64,000 nt of DNA, taken from Yoonia sp. F2084L. GTDB lineage: Bacteria; Pseudomonadota; Alphaproteobacteria; Rhodobacterales; Rhodobacteraceae. The stretch lies in NCBI RefSeq assembly GCF_023015625.1, contig NZ_JALKAH010000002.1, positions 310,001 through 374,000 on the forward strand, in the 5' to 3' direction. The translations under genes and the position numbers were made by a program. Of the stretch, positions 10,003 to 18,684 are shown one piece after another. The notes beneath the pieces were generated by a model. That model was not told the origin of the DNA. It was given only the letters and a program-made list of their open reading frames with translations, and did no database searches. Within the stretch, counting starts at the first letter, position 1. Each line of letters starts with the position of its first letter.

Positions 10003-12408
10003 TCAAAGTGCGCTGACACCGGCCTCTTGCATCAGGCGCGCTGCTTCTTCCTCCAAGATGCGGTCCTGTCCTGCGCCCGCCACGGCAATCCGGCCTTGTT
10101 CAAGAAACATCGGCAGCGAAAGCGGGGTAACACGATCAAGGATCACATGGTCGATGCGGCCTGCCGTGCGCGCCAGCATTTCTTCGATCCGCCCAAAGTC
10201 GACCAGCCCACGCATCGCCTCTTCGCGGGTGATCCGCAGCATCAGGTGATCGGGGTCGTATTTGGACAACGTGTCGTACAGGATGTCCGACGAAAACGTG
10301 GCTTGTCGCCCGCTTTTGCGGGCTTGCGGCAGGTTCCGCTCGATCAGGCCTGCAATGGTCGCGGCACCGCGGAACGTTTTCTTCATCACCGCATTGCCTG
10401 ACAGCCAAGTTTCAAAATCAGCGCGCATGTTGTCAGGCTCCAACAATGGGGCAGGGTCGTGGACCGGGTCCAACCCCCAGACAAGCGTTGCATAGTCGGT
10501 CGCGACAAAGCCAAGCGGATGCAATCCGAGTTCTTCCATCCGCTGTGTCAGCAACATGCCCAGCGTCTGCATCGCGTTGCGCCCGGCAAAGCCGTAGACG
10601 CAGATGTGGTGGCGTCCTTCGTGGGGGAAGCTTTCAACAAGGATGCGGTCGGCCTCGGGCAGTTTTGAAAATTGCCGCTGGAGCCTCAGCCATTCGGCGG
10701 TATGCGCGGGCAGGTTTGGCCAGTCGGGTTGGTCGAACATGCGCAATATGCGTTGTGAAAGCTGCGTTGAGTTGGCGAACTTTGTGCCCATGAAGGTCGC
10801 GATTTTTGGCTTTTTATCGGCGCGGCGTGATACTTGAACCGTCATTTCCTTCAGGTTTTCATAGCGCACAACCTGCCCACCGATCAGAAAGGTATCGCCG
10901 GGAGTGAGTGTCGCGGCAAAGGCCTCTTCGACTTCGCCTAGCGGCTTGAAATTGCCTTTCAGGCGCACCTTCAGCGTGTCGGTGTCTTGGATCGTGCCGA
11001 TGTTCATACGGATGCGCTGCGCCGCACGCGGGTCGCGTAACTGCCACATGCCATCGGCCGTTTGCAGCAGCCGTTTCCATTTGTCATAGGCGCGCAGGGC
11101 ATAGCCGCCGGTGGCGCAGAAGTCGAGACAGTCATCGAAAGCGGCGCGCGACAGGGTGCGGTAGGCGCCGACCGCTTTGATTTCGCGGTAGAGCTGATCG
11201 GCATCAAATGGCCCCGCACAGGCGGTGATCAGGATATGCTGACACAGAACATCGCGGGGTCCGGGGCCTTTGGGGTCGCCATCCAGATCATGTTCTTTTA
11301 CCGCTTCCAGCGCGGCGACACATTCGACAACCTCAAAGCGGTTCGCCGGAACAAGCAAGGCCTTGGAGGGCGCGTTGTAGCGATGGTTCGCCCGCCCGAT
11401 CCGCTGGACCAAGCGCTTGACGTTTTTGGGCGCACCGACTTGCACGACCAGATCAACGTCCCCCCAGTCGATGCCCAGATCAAGCGAGCCTGTGCAGACG
11501 ATGGCGCGCAGATCACCGGCGACCATCGCTGCCTCGACCTTTTCGCGCTGTTCGCGGGCGAGGCTGCCGTGGTGGATGCCAATGGGCAGGTCATCGGTGT
11601 TTGCGAGCCAAAGGTTGTGAAAGAAAATCTCGGCCTGCGCGCGGGTGTTGTGAAAGATCAGCGTGGTGTTGTGTTTCTTGACCTCGTCCAGCACAGCAGG
11701 GATCGCATAATTTGCACCGCCGCCTGTCCAGGGCGGCTTTTCCTGTGTGATCAGCATGGAAATGTCCGGGTCCGGCCCGGGGTCTGCGTTGATGATTGCG
11801 CAAGGGTCGGGGTGACGGGCAAGTTCTGCTGCGATGGCATCGGGGTCTTCGACCGTGGCCGACAGTCCGACCCGTCGCAGATCGGGGGCGAGCGTTTGCA
11901 ATCGGCTGACGGCCAGCATCAATTGATCCCCGCGTTTACTTTCGGCGAGCGCGTGGATTTCATCGACGATGATGCGTTGCAGCCCTTTGAAGATGCGCGG
12001 CGCGTCTTCATAGCTGGTCAGCAGCGCGAGCGATTCAGGGGTTGTCAGCAAGATATGAGGCGGATCAGCACGTTGACGGCGCTTTTGCGTGTAAGAGGTG
12101 TCGCCGGTGCGATCTTCGATGCGGATCGGCAGGTCCATTTCATCAACCGGGGTACGCAGGTTGCGTTTGATGTCAGCGGCAAGCGCCTTGAGAGGTGAGA
12201 CATAGAGGGTGTGGAGGCCTTTGTGCTGCCCGTCTGCGAGTTCCAGCAGTGAAGGCAGGAAACCCGCCAAGGTTTTACCACCGCCCGTGGGCGCAATCAG
12301 CAGCAATGCAGGCGCTGACGTTTGGTCCAGCATCGCCTGCTGATGGGGATGAATCGACCAGCCGCGTTTGGAAAACCAGCTTTCAAAAGTTGGGGGCAGG
12401 GGCGTCAT
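10003..12408 (-). CDS. Ligase-associated Lhr-like DEXH-box DNA helicase
   Basis: Superfamily 2 helicase of 801 residues, the length of the Lhr-core type found beside PdeM and an ATP-dependent DNA ligase. Motifs in order: Walker A APTGGGKT (about residues 39-46), TTPESLALL, DEIH Walker B, GLSATVEDPD (motif III), helicase C-terminal motifs with CTGSLDLGIDWGDVDLVVQ and QRIGRANHR, then the Lhr-type winged-helix and C-terminal domains. It is inferred to act in DNA repair or recombination. The upstream neighbour is an unrelated dehydrogenase, so the ligase and exonuclease that often complete the set are not here. Confidence 0.88.
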   Translation of the reverse strand: MTPLPPTFESWFSKRGWSIHPHQQAMLDQTSAPALLLIAPTGGGKTLAGFLPSLLELADGQHKGLHTLYVSPLKALAADIKRNLRTPVDEMDLPIRIEDRTGDTSYTQKRRQRADPPHILLTTPESLALLTSYEDAPRIFKGLQRIIVDEIHALAESKRGDQLMLAVSRLQTLAPDLRRVGLSATVEDPDAIAAELARHPDPCAIINADPGPDPDISMLITQEKPPWTGGGANYAIPAVLDEVKKHNTTLIFHNTRAQAEIFFHNLWLANTDDLPIGIHHGSLAREQREKVEAAMVAGDLRAIVCTGSLDLGIDWGDVDLVVQVGAPKNVKRLVQRIGRANHRYNAPSKALLVPANRFEVVECVAALEAVKEHDLDGDPKGPGPRDVLCQHILITACAGPFDADQLYREIKAVGAYRTLSRAAFDDCLDFCATGGYALRAYDKWKRLLQTADGMWQLRDPRAAQRIRMNIGTIQDTDTLKVRLKGNFKPLGEVEEAFAATLTPGDTFLIGGQVVRYENLKEMTVQVSRRADKKPKIATFMGTKFANSTQLSQRILRMFDQPDWPNLPAHTAEWLRLQRQFSKLPEADRILVESFPHEGRHHICVYGFAGRNAMQTLGMLLTQRMEELGLHPLGFVATDYATLVWGLDPVHDPAPLLEPDNMRADFETWLSGNAVMKKTFRGAATIAGLIERNLPQARKSGRQATFSSDILYDTLSKYDPDHLMLRITREEAMRGLVDFGRIEEMLARTAGRIDHVILDRVTPLSLPMFLEQGRIAVAGAGQDRILEEEAARLMQEAGVSAL

Positions 12409-12438
12409 TGGGTTAATGTGACCCGTGTGCGAAGGGCG

Positions 12439-13236
12439 TCAAGACGCAGCTTCTGGTTTGCGCCGTGGTTTAAGGTTTCGGATCGCATCCTGCACGGCAA
12501 TGGGCAACGCGGTCTGATCACCTGGCGCGATATCAAGGGCTGAGGCCACGTCCTTGAACAATATCCCGATCGTGTTGTCCGCCGTGTAGCCATCACGCGC
12601 GAACTCAATCTCATCGAACCCTGAGGCAAGCCAGTTTTGCCCCGATGCCGTGTTGATCAATGCCAGCAGCTTGGCCTCATCCACACCTTCGGCATCGGCC
12701 CAGTCCAGCACGAGCCGCGTCATCGCGGTGTTTGAGGCTGCCAGTAGATTGTTCAGCACCTTCGCCGTCATTCCGGCCCCATAGTCACCCATGTGATGCA
12801 CCGTGTTGCCCATTGCTTGCAGCAAAGGTGTCACCTGATCTGCCGGGCCGCCGGTCATAAAGGTCAACGTACCTGCATCCGCTTTGACTTGCGCACCGGA
12901 CATAGGCGCATCAATAAGCGCAATATGGTCAGGGATGCGGGCCCGTAAGGCTTTGACATATTTGGGAGAAAGCGTGGAACTGATGATAATACGGCTGAGC
13001 GTTCCGGCCTGCGTCACAACCGCTTGGTCATCAAAAAGGAGCGCGTCGGTTTCAGCGGTATCGCGGACAACGGTGATCAGCGTCGTTAGACCATCGACAA
13101 ACGCATCCACATCCGTACCGACACCATTCATAGGGCGCACATCAAAACCGCGCACATTGAACCTTGCATTTTGAAGGTTTCGCAACATGCCCATGCCCAT
13201 CCGGCCACAGCCTGCGACGCCGATAATATCTGTCAT
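12439..13236 (-). CDS. NAD(P)-dependent 3-hydroxyisobutyrate dehydrogenase-family oxidoreductase
   Basis: A 265-residue beta-hydroxyacid dehydrogenase. The N-terminal Rossmann fold starts GVAGCGRMGMGMLRNL; the substrate-site region has IDAPMSGAQVKADAGTLTFMTGG and the catalytic Lys segment GAGMTAKVLNNLL. It could oxidise 3-hydroxyisobutyrate, tartronate semialdehyde or a related acid; sequence alone does not decide. ATG at 13236 is preceded by TTTGGAGCGG, while the longer reading upstream runs through the terminator hairpin of the preceding gene and is rejected. No pathway partner is adjacent. Confidence 0.85.
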   Translation of the reverse strand: MTDIIGVAGCGRMGMGMLRNLQNARFNVRGFDVRPMNGVGTDVDAFVDGLTTLITVVRDTAETDALLFDDQAVVTQAGTLSRIIISSTLSPKYVKALRARIPDHIALIDAPMSGAQVKADAGTLTFMTGGPADQVTPLLQAMGNTVHHMGDYGAGMTAKVLNNLLAASNTAMTRLVLDWADAEGVDEAKLLALINTASGQNWLASGFDEIEFARDGYTADNTIGILFKDVASALDIAPGDQTALPIAVQDAIRNLKPRRKPEAAS

Positions 13237-13251
13237 CCATCCGCTCCAAAG

Positions 13252-13282
13252 AAAAAGGCTTCCCTCAGGGTAGAGGGAAGCC
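13252..13282 (-). terminator. Rho-independent terminator of the AAA ATPase gene
   Basis: Read on the minus strand: stem GGCTTCCCTC, 6-base loop, GAGGGAAGCC, then TTTTTC. A 10-bp perfect stem plus a T-run placed 26 bases after the stop of the gene at 13308-14618. Confidence 0.92.
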
Positions 13283-13307
13283 AAGTTCTTGGGAATGTCG
13301 AATGATG

Positions 13308-14618
13308 TTAGTGAATGATTTCCTCTTCTTTCACGAACATGTTGGCCCACGCACGATCCAGCAATTCAGGTGACATCTGGTAGGGAATACCTTCGAATTC
13401 GCAGATCGAAATCATCTGGTCGATCAAGAAGATCGGCTGATAGTTGGCATAAACGTTGTCAATCTCAGGATAGCGCACGTTCAGCAGGTGAACCAGCGTG
13501 TCTTCGTCCAGCGGCATTTTGCGCTTGCGGGCGACCATGGCGAAAATCTTGAGGAAGTCCTCTTGGTTCGGACCATCAATCTTGATCTTGTAGAAAATAC
13601 GACGCAAGGCCGCTTTGTCGAAGATCGCGTTGGGGTGGAAGTTGGTTGAGAAGACGACTAGCGTATCAAAAGGCACTTCGAATTTCTCACCCGATTGCAG
13701 GGCAAGAATATCTTTGTTTTCTTCCAGCGGAACAATCCAGCGGTTCACAAGCGTCTGTGGCGGTTCAGCCTGACGGCCAAGGTCGTCCACGATGAAGATG
13801 CCGCCTGTGGATTTCAGCTGCAAAGGCGCCTGATAGGTCCGGGCCGTCGGGTTATACACAAGGTCCAGCATTGACAGCGACAATTCACCACCGGTGATCA
13901 CTGTGGGGCGTTCGCAGCGCACGTAGCGCGTGTCGAAACGGCCTGAGGTGCGGCGCAGGCTGTTAGGATCGTCTATGTCATCCTCGGCGGCACTGTGCAC
14001 GATCGGATCATAGACTGTGATAACCTGACCAGAGTATTCAATCGCGCGAGGCACATAGATTTTGTCACCCAAAGCATCGCGAATACCGTTCGAGATGGAT
14101 GATTTACCGTTGCCCGGAGGGCCATACATCAGGATCGAACGGCCGGCACTGATAGCGGGGCCCAGGTTGGACAGCATATCGTCGGGCAGAACAAGGTGAC
14201 CCATTGCAGTCTGCAACTGGTCACGTGTGATCTGGATGTTGCGGATCGACTGACGTTGGATTTGCTGGCGGTAGATATCCAGCGGGACGGGCATCGCGCC
14301 GTAATACTCAGACTGCGATGCGGCATCGAGCGCACGGGCGCGGCCCGCGTCGGTGAGCTGATAGCCCATCTCATTGCCGCTATTGGCGTTCAGGGTACCT
14401 GTCGCTTCAAGCAGCAACTGGCCACGGGCCATATCGACGAGCTCTTGTGTCACCGGGATCGGCAAGCAAATCGCTCTGCTAATCTGCGATACCAGATCAA
14501 GGTTCATGCGGAACATTGTCTTGATCAGAATATCCCGCATCATCGCCATAGGCAGCTGCATGGCCTCTAAGCTGCGCGGTGCCGGTGGCGCCATTACACT
14601 GGATGCTTGCACGTTCAT
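13308..14618 (-). CDS. AAA family ATPase adjacent to Tad locus
   Basis: A 436-residue protein with a single P-loop ATPase domain: Walker A GPPGNGKSS (residues 166-174), Walker B IFIVDD (about 274-279, with Asp where many AAA proteins have Glu) and a sensor-1-like FSTN segment. The first 150 residues form a separate conserved-looking domain (RGQLLLEATGTLNANSGNEM, YQLTDAGRARALDAA) and the C-terminus is helical. No membrane segment or signal peptide. It shares strand with the Tad genes but is separated from the prepilin peptidase by 128 bases and has its own terminator. I know homologues only as uncharacterised ATPases in alphaproteobacteria; a role in pilus or envelope biology is inference from position. 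Confidence 0.8.
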   Translation of the reverse strand: MNVQASSVMAPPAPRSLEAMQLPMAMMRDILIKTMFRMNLDLVSQISRAICLPIPVTQELVDMARGQLLLEATGTLNANSGNEMGYQLTDAGRARALDAASQSEYYGAMPVPLDIYRQQIQRQSIRNIQITRDQLQTAMGHLVLPDDMLSNLGPAISAGRSILMYGPPGNGKSSISNGIRDALGDKIYVPRAIEYSGQVITVYDPIVHSAAEDDIDDPNSLRRTSGRFDTRYVRCERPTVITGGELSLSMLDLVYNPTARTYQAPLQLKSTGGIFIVDDLGRQAEPPQTLVNRWIVPLEENKDILALQSGEKFEVPFDTLVVFSTNFHPNAIFDKAALRRIFYKIKIDGPNQEDFLKIFAMVARKRKMPLDEDTLVHLLNVRYPEIDNVYANYQPIFLIDQMISICEFEGIPYQMSPELLDRAWANMFVKEEEIIH

Positions 14619-14746
14619 ATCGGGTCCCGCCCATCACAATAGAAAAACAATTCTCACCGACCATGCGGCGCTTAATACCTAGTTTACAGCGCTTTGTGGC
14701 GAAATAGTGAACAAAGATGACATAGTCCGAGGCATTACAGAATTTC

Positions 14747-15274
14747 TTAGCGATAAATCGCCACCACCAGCAGGTAGAACAGGAGCGTCATGCTGAGCGG
14801 GAAACCTTTGGGAAATGCCAGATCAATGCCCAAAAAGCCTCCGCGCAGGTCGCCGCGGGTCGCATGCCAGCTTTCCCAATCAGGGGCGAGCTTCTTGAGC
14901 GGGGTAAACCGAAAGATGCTGTGGATCACCAAGGCGCCCAAAAGACACGCGGCGAACAGTCTAAGGATCAGTTGTAGGTCCGCGGTCATGAAAAACGGGG
15001 CCATCGCCGCGATCATCTTGGCGTCGCCCGCACCCATCACGCGCAAGGCCCATAGCGCCATGCAGATGATCAAGACGATGGGAAAGTGGAGCCATTGCCA
15101 TAGGTAAAGCGGAAAACCAAAAGCGAATGGGCCAAGCAGGGCGAAAGCCAACAGCAGGGCTGCGTTAGACCCGTTTTTGATCTTCATGGTCCGCATATCG
15201 GTCCATGAAATGTAGAAAGCTATGGGAATGACAACTGGCAAGAACCAGTAGGCTGCCTGTGCTGTCATTCCCAT
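14747..15274 (-). CDS. cpaA: Flp prepilin peptidase CpaA/TadV (A24 family)
   Basis: Integral membrane aspartyl protease of 175 residues that removes the leader peptide of Flp prepilins. Multiple hydrophobic helices span the protein. The two catalytic aspartates of the A24 family are visible: the first in SWTDMRTMKIKN, the second in the GxGD-type motif MGAGDAKMIAAM. Starts are possible at ATG 15274 or 15268. It lies five bases after the upstream TPR gene and is the last clear Tad gene in the transcription direction. Its substrates are presumably the two Flp pilins at 25.4-26.0 kb. Confidence 0.9.
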   Translation of the reverse strand: MGMTAQAAYWFLPVVIPIAFYISWTDMRTMKIKNGSNAALLLAFALLGPFAFGFPLYLWQWLHFPIVLIICMALWALRVMGAGDAKMIAAMAPFFMTADLQLILRLFAACLLGALVIHSIFRFTPLKKLAPDWESWHATRGDLRGGFLGIDLAFPKGFPLSMTLLFYLLVVAIYR

Positions 15275-15279
15275 TGGTG

Positions 15280-16137
15280 TTAGTTTACCACGTTGTTTTC
15301 AAGGGCATCCAGCGCGCGGGCGGCTTCCTCAAAATACTGTGGGTGCGTCGCAATCGCGTCGTTCAACAGCGATTTCCCGATGGTGACGTCGTTCTGCTTG
15401 ATCGCGGCCAATGCCATTGTGTGCATCAGGCGCGCACGCTCTGTTTGGGTCATAGGCACGACGGGGATCGCATAGTTGCGCTGGGCGCCACGTGCCAGAA
15501 CAAGGTTATTCTTGGCGGTAAACATGTCCGGGTTGAACCGCAGGGCATCGACAAACAGACGCTCTGCGTCGCCGTAATCGCCACGCGTCAGTTTAGAGTA
15601 GCCCCAGTTGTTGTAGACTGTTGCGGGGCGGGTCGTCAGGCCGACGGCGGTTTCATAAAAGCTGTCTGCTTTGTCCCATTGCTGTCGGCTGTCCGCGACC
15701 ATCGCCTCTAGCCTGTAACGTTTGAACGTCTCATAGGTTGGGGGCACGGTATTGAGCGTCGCCGCCGCCTCGTCCCATTGGTTGCCACGCACATGTGCGT
15801 CTGCCAGATCAACCCGGTCGGAATTGGTGGCCTCTTCATGTGCAACAACGTTTTGCCATGCGGCGACCGCTTCGGTGCTGCGGTTCGCGCGGACCAGCGA
15901 TTTTGCCAGACCGCGTTGTAGATCAATACGGCCCGGATCGTTCGCGTTTGCGCCTGCGAAATAGCGCACGGCCTCATCCGGATCGCCGACCGTCAGCATG
16001 ACATCGTTGAGGTTACTTTCATCGACAACGTTCAGGTCTTGCAGGGCGCGTTCGACCTCGGCTTCGCCGTCTTGTTGTCCACACGCAGACAGGCCGATGG
16101 CCGCCGCGCAAAGCGTCAGAATAATGGGGTGGCGCAT
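15280..16137 (-). CDS. TPR lipoprotein of Tad locus
   Basis: A 285-residue protein with a lipoprotein signal peptide (LTLCAAAIGLSAC; Cys19) and tetratricopeptide-like helical repeats over most of its length, for example DPGRIDLQRGLAKSLVRANR, AATLNTVPP and VYNNWGYSKLTRGDYGDAER. Such TPR lipoproteins are inferred to assist assembly of the secretin or pilus scaffold. It follows the shorter TPR lipoprotein by 27 bases and precedes cpaA by 5 bases. It could be a TadD-like paralogue; the exact equivalence is uncertain. Confidence 0.8.
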   Translation of the reverse strand: MRHPIILTLCAAAIGLSACGQQDGEAEVERALQDLNVVDESNLNDVMLTVGDPDEAVRYFAGANANDPGRIDLQRGLAKSLVRANRSTEAVAAWQNVVAHEEATNSDRVDLADAHVRGNQWDEAAATLNTVPPTYETFKRYRLEAMVADSRQQWDKADSFYETAVGLTTRPATVYNNWGYSKLTRGDYGDAERLFVDALRFNPDMFTAKNNLVLARGAQRNYAIPVVPMTQTERARLMHTMALAAIKQNDVTIGKSLLNDAIATHPQYFEEAARALDALENNVVN

Positions 16138-16164
16138 GTTTCTGCGTCCTTTTGCTGCTCTTGC

Positions 16165-16728
16165 CTATAGTGGTTCCGTCATGAGTGCAAAATCGCCTGC
16201 ACCCCGCCGGATCAGATTAAAGTTCTGATTTTGTTGTAGCGCATTATTGCCCGGATTTTCCAAATTTGCGAGCGCTAAGCGCAAATTGTCACGAATTTCG
16301 TCGGAATTTCCGTTGTCTGCGGCAAAAGCACGACGAAAAACCTCGCTTGCTTCGGCGATATCGCCCTTTTCCATCAGGATAACGCCTAGATTGTTCCACG
16401 CAGGCGGGAAGGTGGGGTCTTCCTCAACGGCGCGGCGCAGCCAGCGTTCGGCCTGACCAAGGCGGCCCAGATTGAGGTTCGCGGACCCGATCGCCGACAT
16501 TGTATCGACGTTCAGACCTTGTTGCGCTGCGGCACGGTTGTAGGCACGCAAAGCCAGTTCATGTTCGCCTGCCGCCATCAGCCGGTGCCCGACGACCAGC
16601 CCGTCCACGGTGCTGCGCCCGGCAACACCCGGCGCAAAGACACCATCGGACGAACGATTAAGGCCGCCTGAGGAACAGGCGGCCAAGGTGACTATGAAGA
16701 GGCCAAGGTATAGTGGCCTGCGTGTCAT
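16165..16728 (-). CDS. tadD: TadD-like TPR lipoprotein
   Basis: A 187-residue lipoprotein: signal peptide ending LAAC (Cys18), followed by a low-complexity spacer and TPR motifs (HRLMAAGEHELALRAYNRAA, SANLNLGRLGQAERWLRRAV, WNNLGVILMEKGDIAEASEV). This matches TadD, an outer-membrane-associated TPR protein of Tad pilus machines. It begins 5 bases after tadC, in the standard tadA-B-C-D order. The symbol follows position and architecture. Confidence 0.83.
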   Translation of the reverse strand: MTRRPLYLGLFIVTLAACSSGGLNRSSDGVFAPGVAGRSTVDGLVVGHRLMAAGEHELALRAYNRAAAQQGLNVDTMSAIGSANLNLGRLGQAERWLRRAVEEDPTFPPAWNNLGVILMEKGDIAEASEVFRRAFAADNGNSDEIRDNLRLALANLENPGNNALQQNQNFNLIRRGAGDFALMTEPL

Positions 16729-16733
16729 TAAGA

Positions 16734-17702
16734 TCAGCCTCCGCCGAGGTTTACGGCAATCGCGTAAAGAGATGGTCCGATCAGCATTGCCATCAATGGT
16801 GGCACCGTCAACATCATTGTTGCCAATGTCATTTTGGTTGGCAGCTTGTTTGCAGCTTCTTCAGCGCGCATCACGCGCTTGTCGCGCATTTCAGATGCAT
16901 AGACCCGCAAGGCGTCAGCGATAGACGTACCAAATTGCGCTGACTGTACCAGAACTGTGACGAAGCTAGAGATATCCGCTACGCCACACCGATCCGACAT
17001 GTCTTTCAATACGGTGTTTTTGTCCTTGCCGGCCTTGACCTCTTGGCTAACAATTTCAAATTCATCGGCCAGATCAGGAAAGCCAGCTTTCAGTTCCCGT
17101 GATACGCGAATGATGGATTGGTCAAGCGATTGACCCGCCTCGACGCAGACCAACATCATATCCAGGCTGTCAGGAAAGCCGTTGGTAATCGCCTCCTGGC
17201 GCATCTGCTGGCGTCGCGTGACCCAGTATTTGGGCAGATAGTAACCAACGAGCGCTGGTCCCATGATCCAAATTGCCAGATCTTGCGATGATACCTCAAC
17301 GGATGCCATCTGGATAATGGCGTAAATGCCACCGCAGATCAGGCCGAAGATCCCCAAGGCGAACTGCGCAAAGTGGAAGATCCGAACAGAGTTCTGGCTG
17401 CGGTATCCAGCTTGCATCAGCTTCAGCTTAGCGGCGGAATACTCTTCTGCGTTTTGTGGTTCCAAAAAGTTTGAGTACTTCTCAAGCTTGTCTTTGCTGC
17501 TCGCACTGCGCAGCTTTTCGCCTTTAGCGCCCTTTTTCCCTTCGGGCTTTCCCGCGGCCTTGAGTTTATCAAGCGGATCAACCTCCTTCTTTAGCAAGAC
17601 AGGCAGGGTGATCAGGATCAGGAAGGTCCCTAAAAGTCCAACGACCATCAAGGGGCCGTAGGGGCCAAGTAGGTCGGTGATCATGGCTTGGATTTGTTCC
17701 AT
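16734..17702 (-). CDS. tadC: Tad pilus inner-membrane platform protein TadC
   Basis: Type II secretion F-domain protein of 322 residues that pairs with TadB to form the inner-membrane platform moved by the CpaF ATPase. An N-terminal membrane helix (LMVVGLLGTFLILITLPVLL) is followed by a Lys-rich cytoplasmic segment, then further helices around residues 118-170 and a C-terminal membrane segment. The T2SSF core shows DSLDMMLVCVEAGQSLDQSI and FVTVLVQSAQFGTSIADAL. It lies 11 bases after tadB. Confidence 0.93.
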   Translation of the reverse strand: MEQIQAMITDLLGPYGPLMVVGLLGTFLILITLPVLLKKEVDPLDKLKAAGKPEGKKGAKGEKLRSASSKDKLEKYSNFLEPQNAEEYSAAKLKLMQAGYRSQNSVRIFHFAQFALGIFGLICGGIYAIIQMASVEVSSQDLAIWIMGPALVGYYLPKYWVTRRQQMRQEAITNGFPDSLDMMLVCVEAGQSLDQSIIRVSRELKAGFPDLADEFEIVSQEVKAGKDKNTVLKDMSDRCGVADISSFVTVLVQSAQFGTSIADALRVYASEMRDKRVMRAEEAANKLPTKMTLATMMLTVPPLMAMLIGPSLYAIAVNLGGG

Positions 17703-17713
17703 GGTGACGTTCC

Positions 17714-18679
17714 TTAAACCTTAATGTTAACCAAAGAGCGCATCACGATGAGGTTCAGCACAAGAAAACCTGCCACGACAAGACAAGCGGGAATGAAGAG
17801 AGGGCTTTCCATCACTTCATCATAGTAGTCAGGCTTGACAAGGTTAATACCAAGCAAGGCAATGATTGGGAAAGCGGATAGCAGGTTACCTGACCACTTT
17901 GCCTCAGCTGTAATTGCCGTGACACGGCGGAAAAGCCGGAAACGTGCACGGATCACTTTTGCCAGGCCATCGAGAATCTCTGCCAAGTTACCACCTGAGG
18001 TTTGTTGGATCGTCACAGCGACCGCAAGAAAGCGCATGTCTTGGTTATCAAGGCGTTCTGCCATCGCTTTAAGCGTTTCGCCCATGTCACGACCATAGGC
18101 GGCCTCGTCCGAAATCATGCCCATTTCGGTGCCCAACGGATCAGGCACCTCACGGGCCACAATGCTAACAGCCGAGGAAAACGGGTGGCCGACACGCAAG
18201 GAGCGCACCATCAATTCCACTGCTTCAGGCAGTTGTTCACCCAGCATTGCCATACGTTTGTTGGCTTTACCGTTCACCCAAACGTAGACACCGCCAACAC
18301 CCATCAGGGCTGCAACAAGAATGCGAATGGCCGGGCTCACATCTGTCAGGACGGTAAGCATCGCAAACGATGCGACGCCAAGCACGATCATCATCAAGAT
18401 CAATTGTATAGGCGTGAACGCGATGTTTGCGCGTTGCGCCCTGTCAGCCAGCAAAGAGTAAATCGGAATACTCTGCGACTTCATATGCTGGGTCATTTCC
18501 TTGCGGAGTTGATCAAGCACTTGTTCGCGGTTGCCGCCCTTATCCAGCATGTCAAGACGGCGGTTTACCTTGCCATCCATGCTGATCGATTTGCCAAAGA
18601 TGACAAGATATGCGCCCTGAACCAACGCCAAAACGGCGAGGAAGATCAGCACATAAATGACTGGTTCTGCTGAGATCAT
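17714..18679 (-). CDS. tadB: Tad pilus inner-membrane platform protein TadB
   Basis: Type II secretion F-domain protein of 321 residues. It has an N-terminal membrane helix (VIYVLIFLAVLALVQGAYLV), a cytoplasmic region, a pair of central helices (ILMMIVLGVASFAMLTVL) and the F-domain with LPEAVELMVRSLRVGHPFSS and QTSGGNLAEILDGLAKVIR, ending in hydrophobic segments. Placed between cpaF (5 bases upstream) and tadC, the canonical order. Confidence 0.93.
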   Translation of the reverse strand: MISAEPVIYVLIFLAVLALVQGAYLVIFGKSISMDGKVNRRLDMLDKGGNREQVLDQLRKEMTQHMKSQSIPIYSLLADRAQRANIAFTPIQLILMMIVLGVASFAMLTVLTDVSPAIRILVAALMGVGGVYVWVNGKANKRMAMLGEQLPEAVELMVRSLRVGHPFSSAVSIVAREVPDPLGTEMGMISDEAAYGRDMGETLKAMAERLDNQDMRFLAVAVTIQQTSGGNLAEILDGLAKVIRARFRLFRRVTAITAEAKWSGNLLSAFPIIALLGINLVKPDYYDEVMESPLFIPACLVVAGFLVLNLIVMRSLVNIKV

Positions 18680-18684
18680 GTCGT

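Noticed and set aside
11062-12198. 378-codon frame antisense to the Lhr-like helicase
   Set aside because: Opposite-strand mirror of a well-supported helicase; composition and lack of motifs mark it as a shadow.
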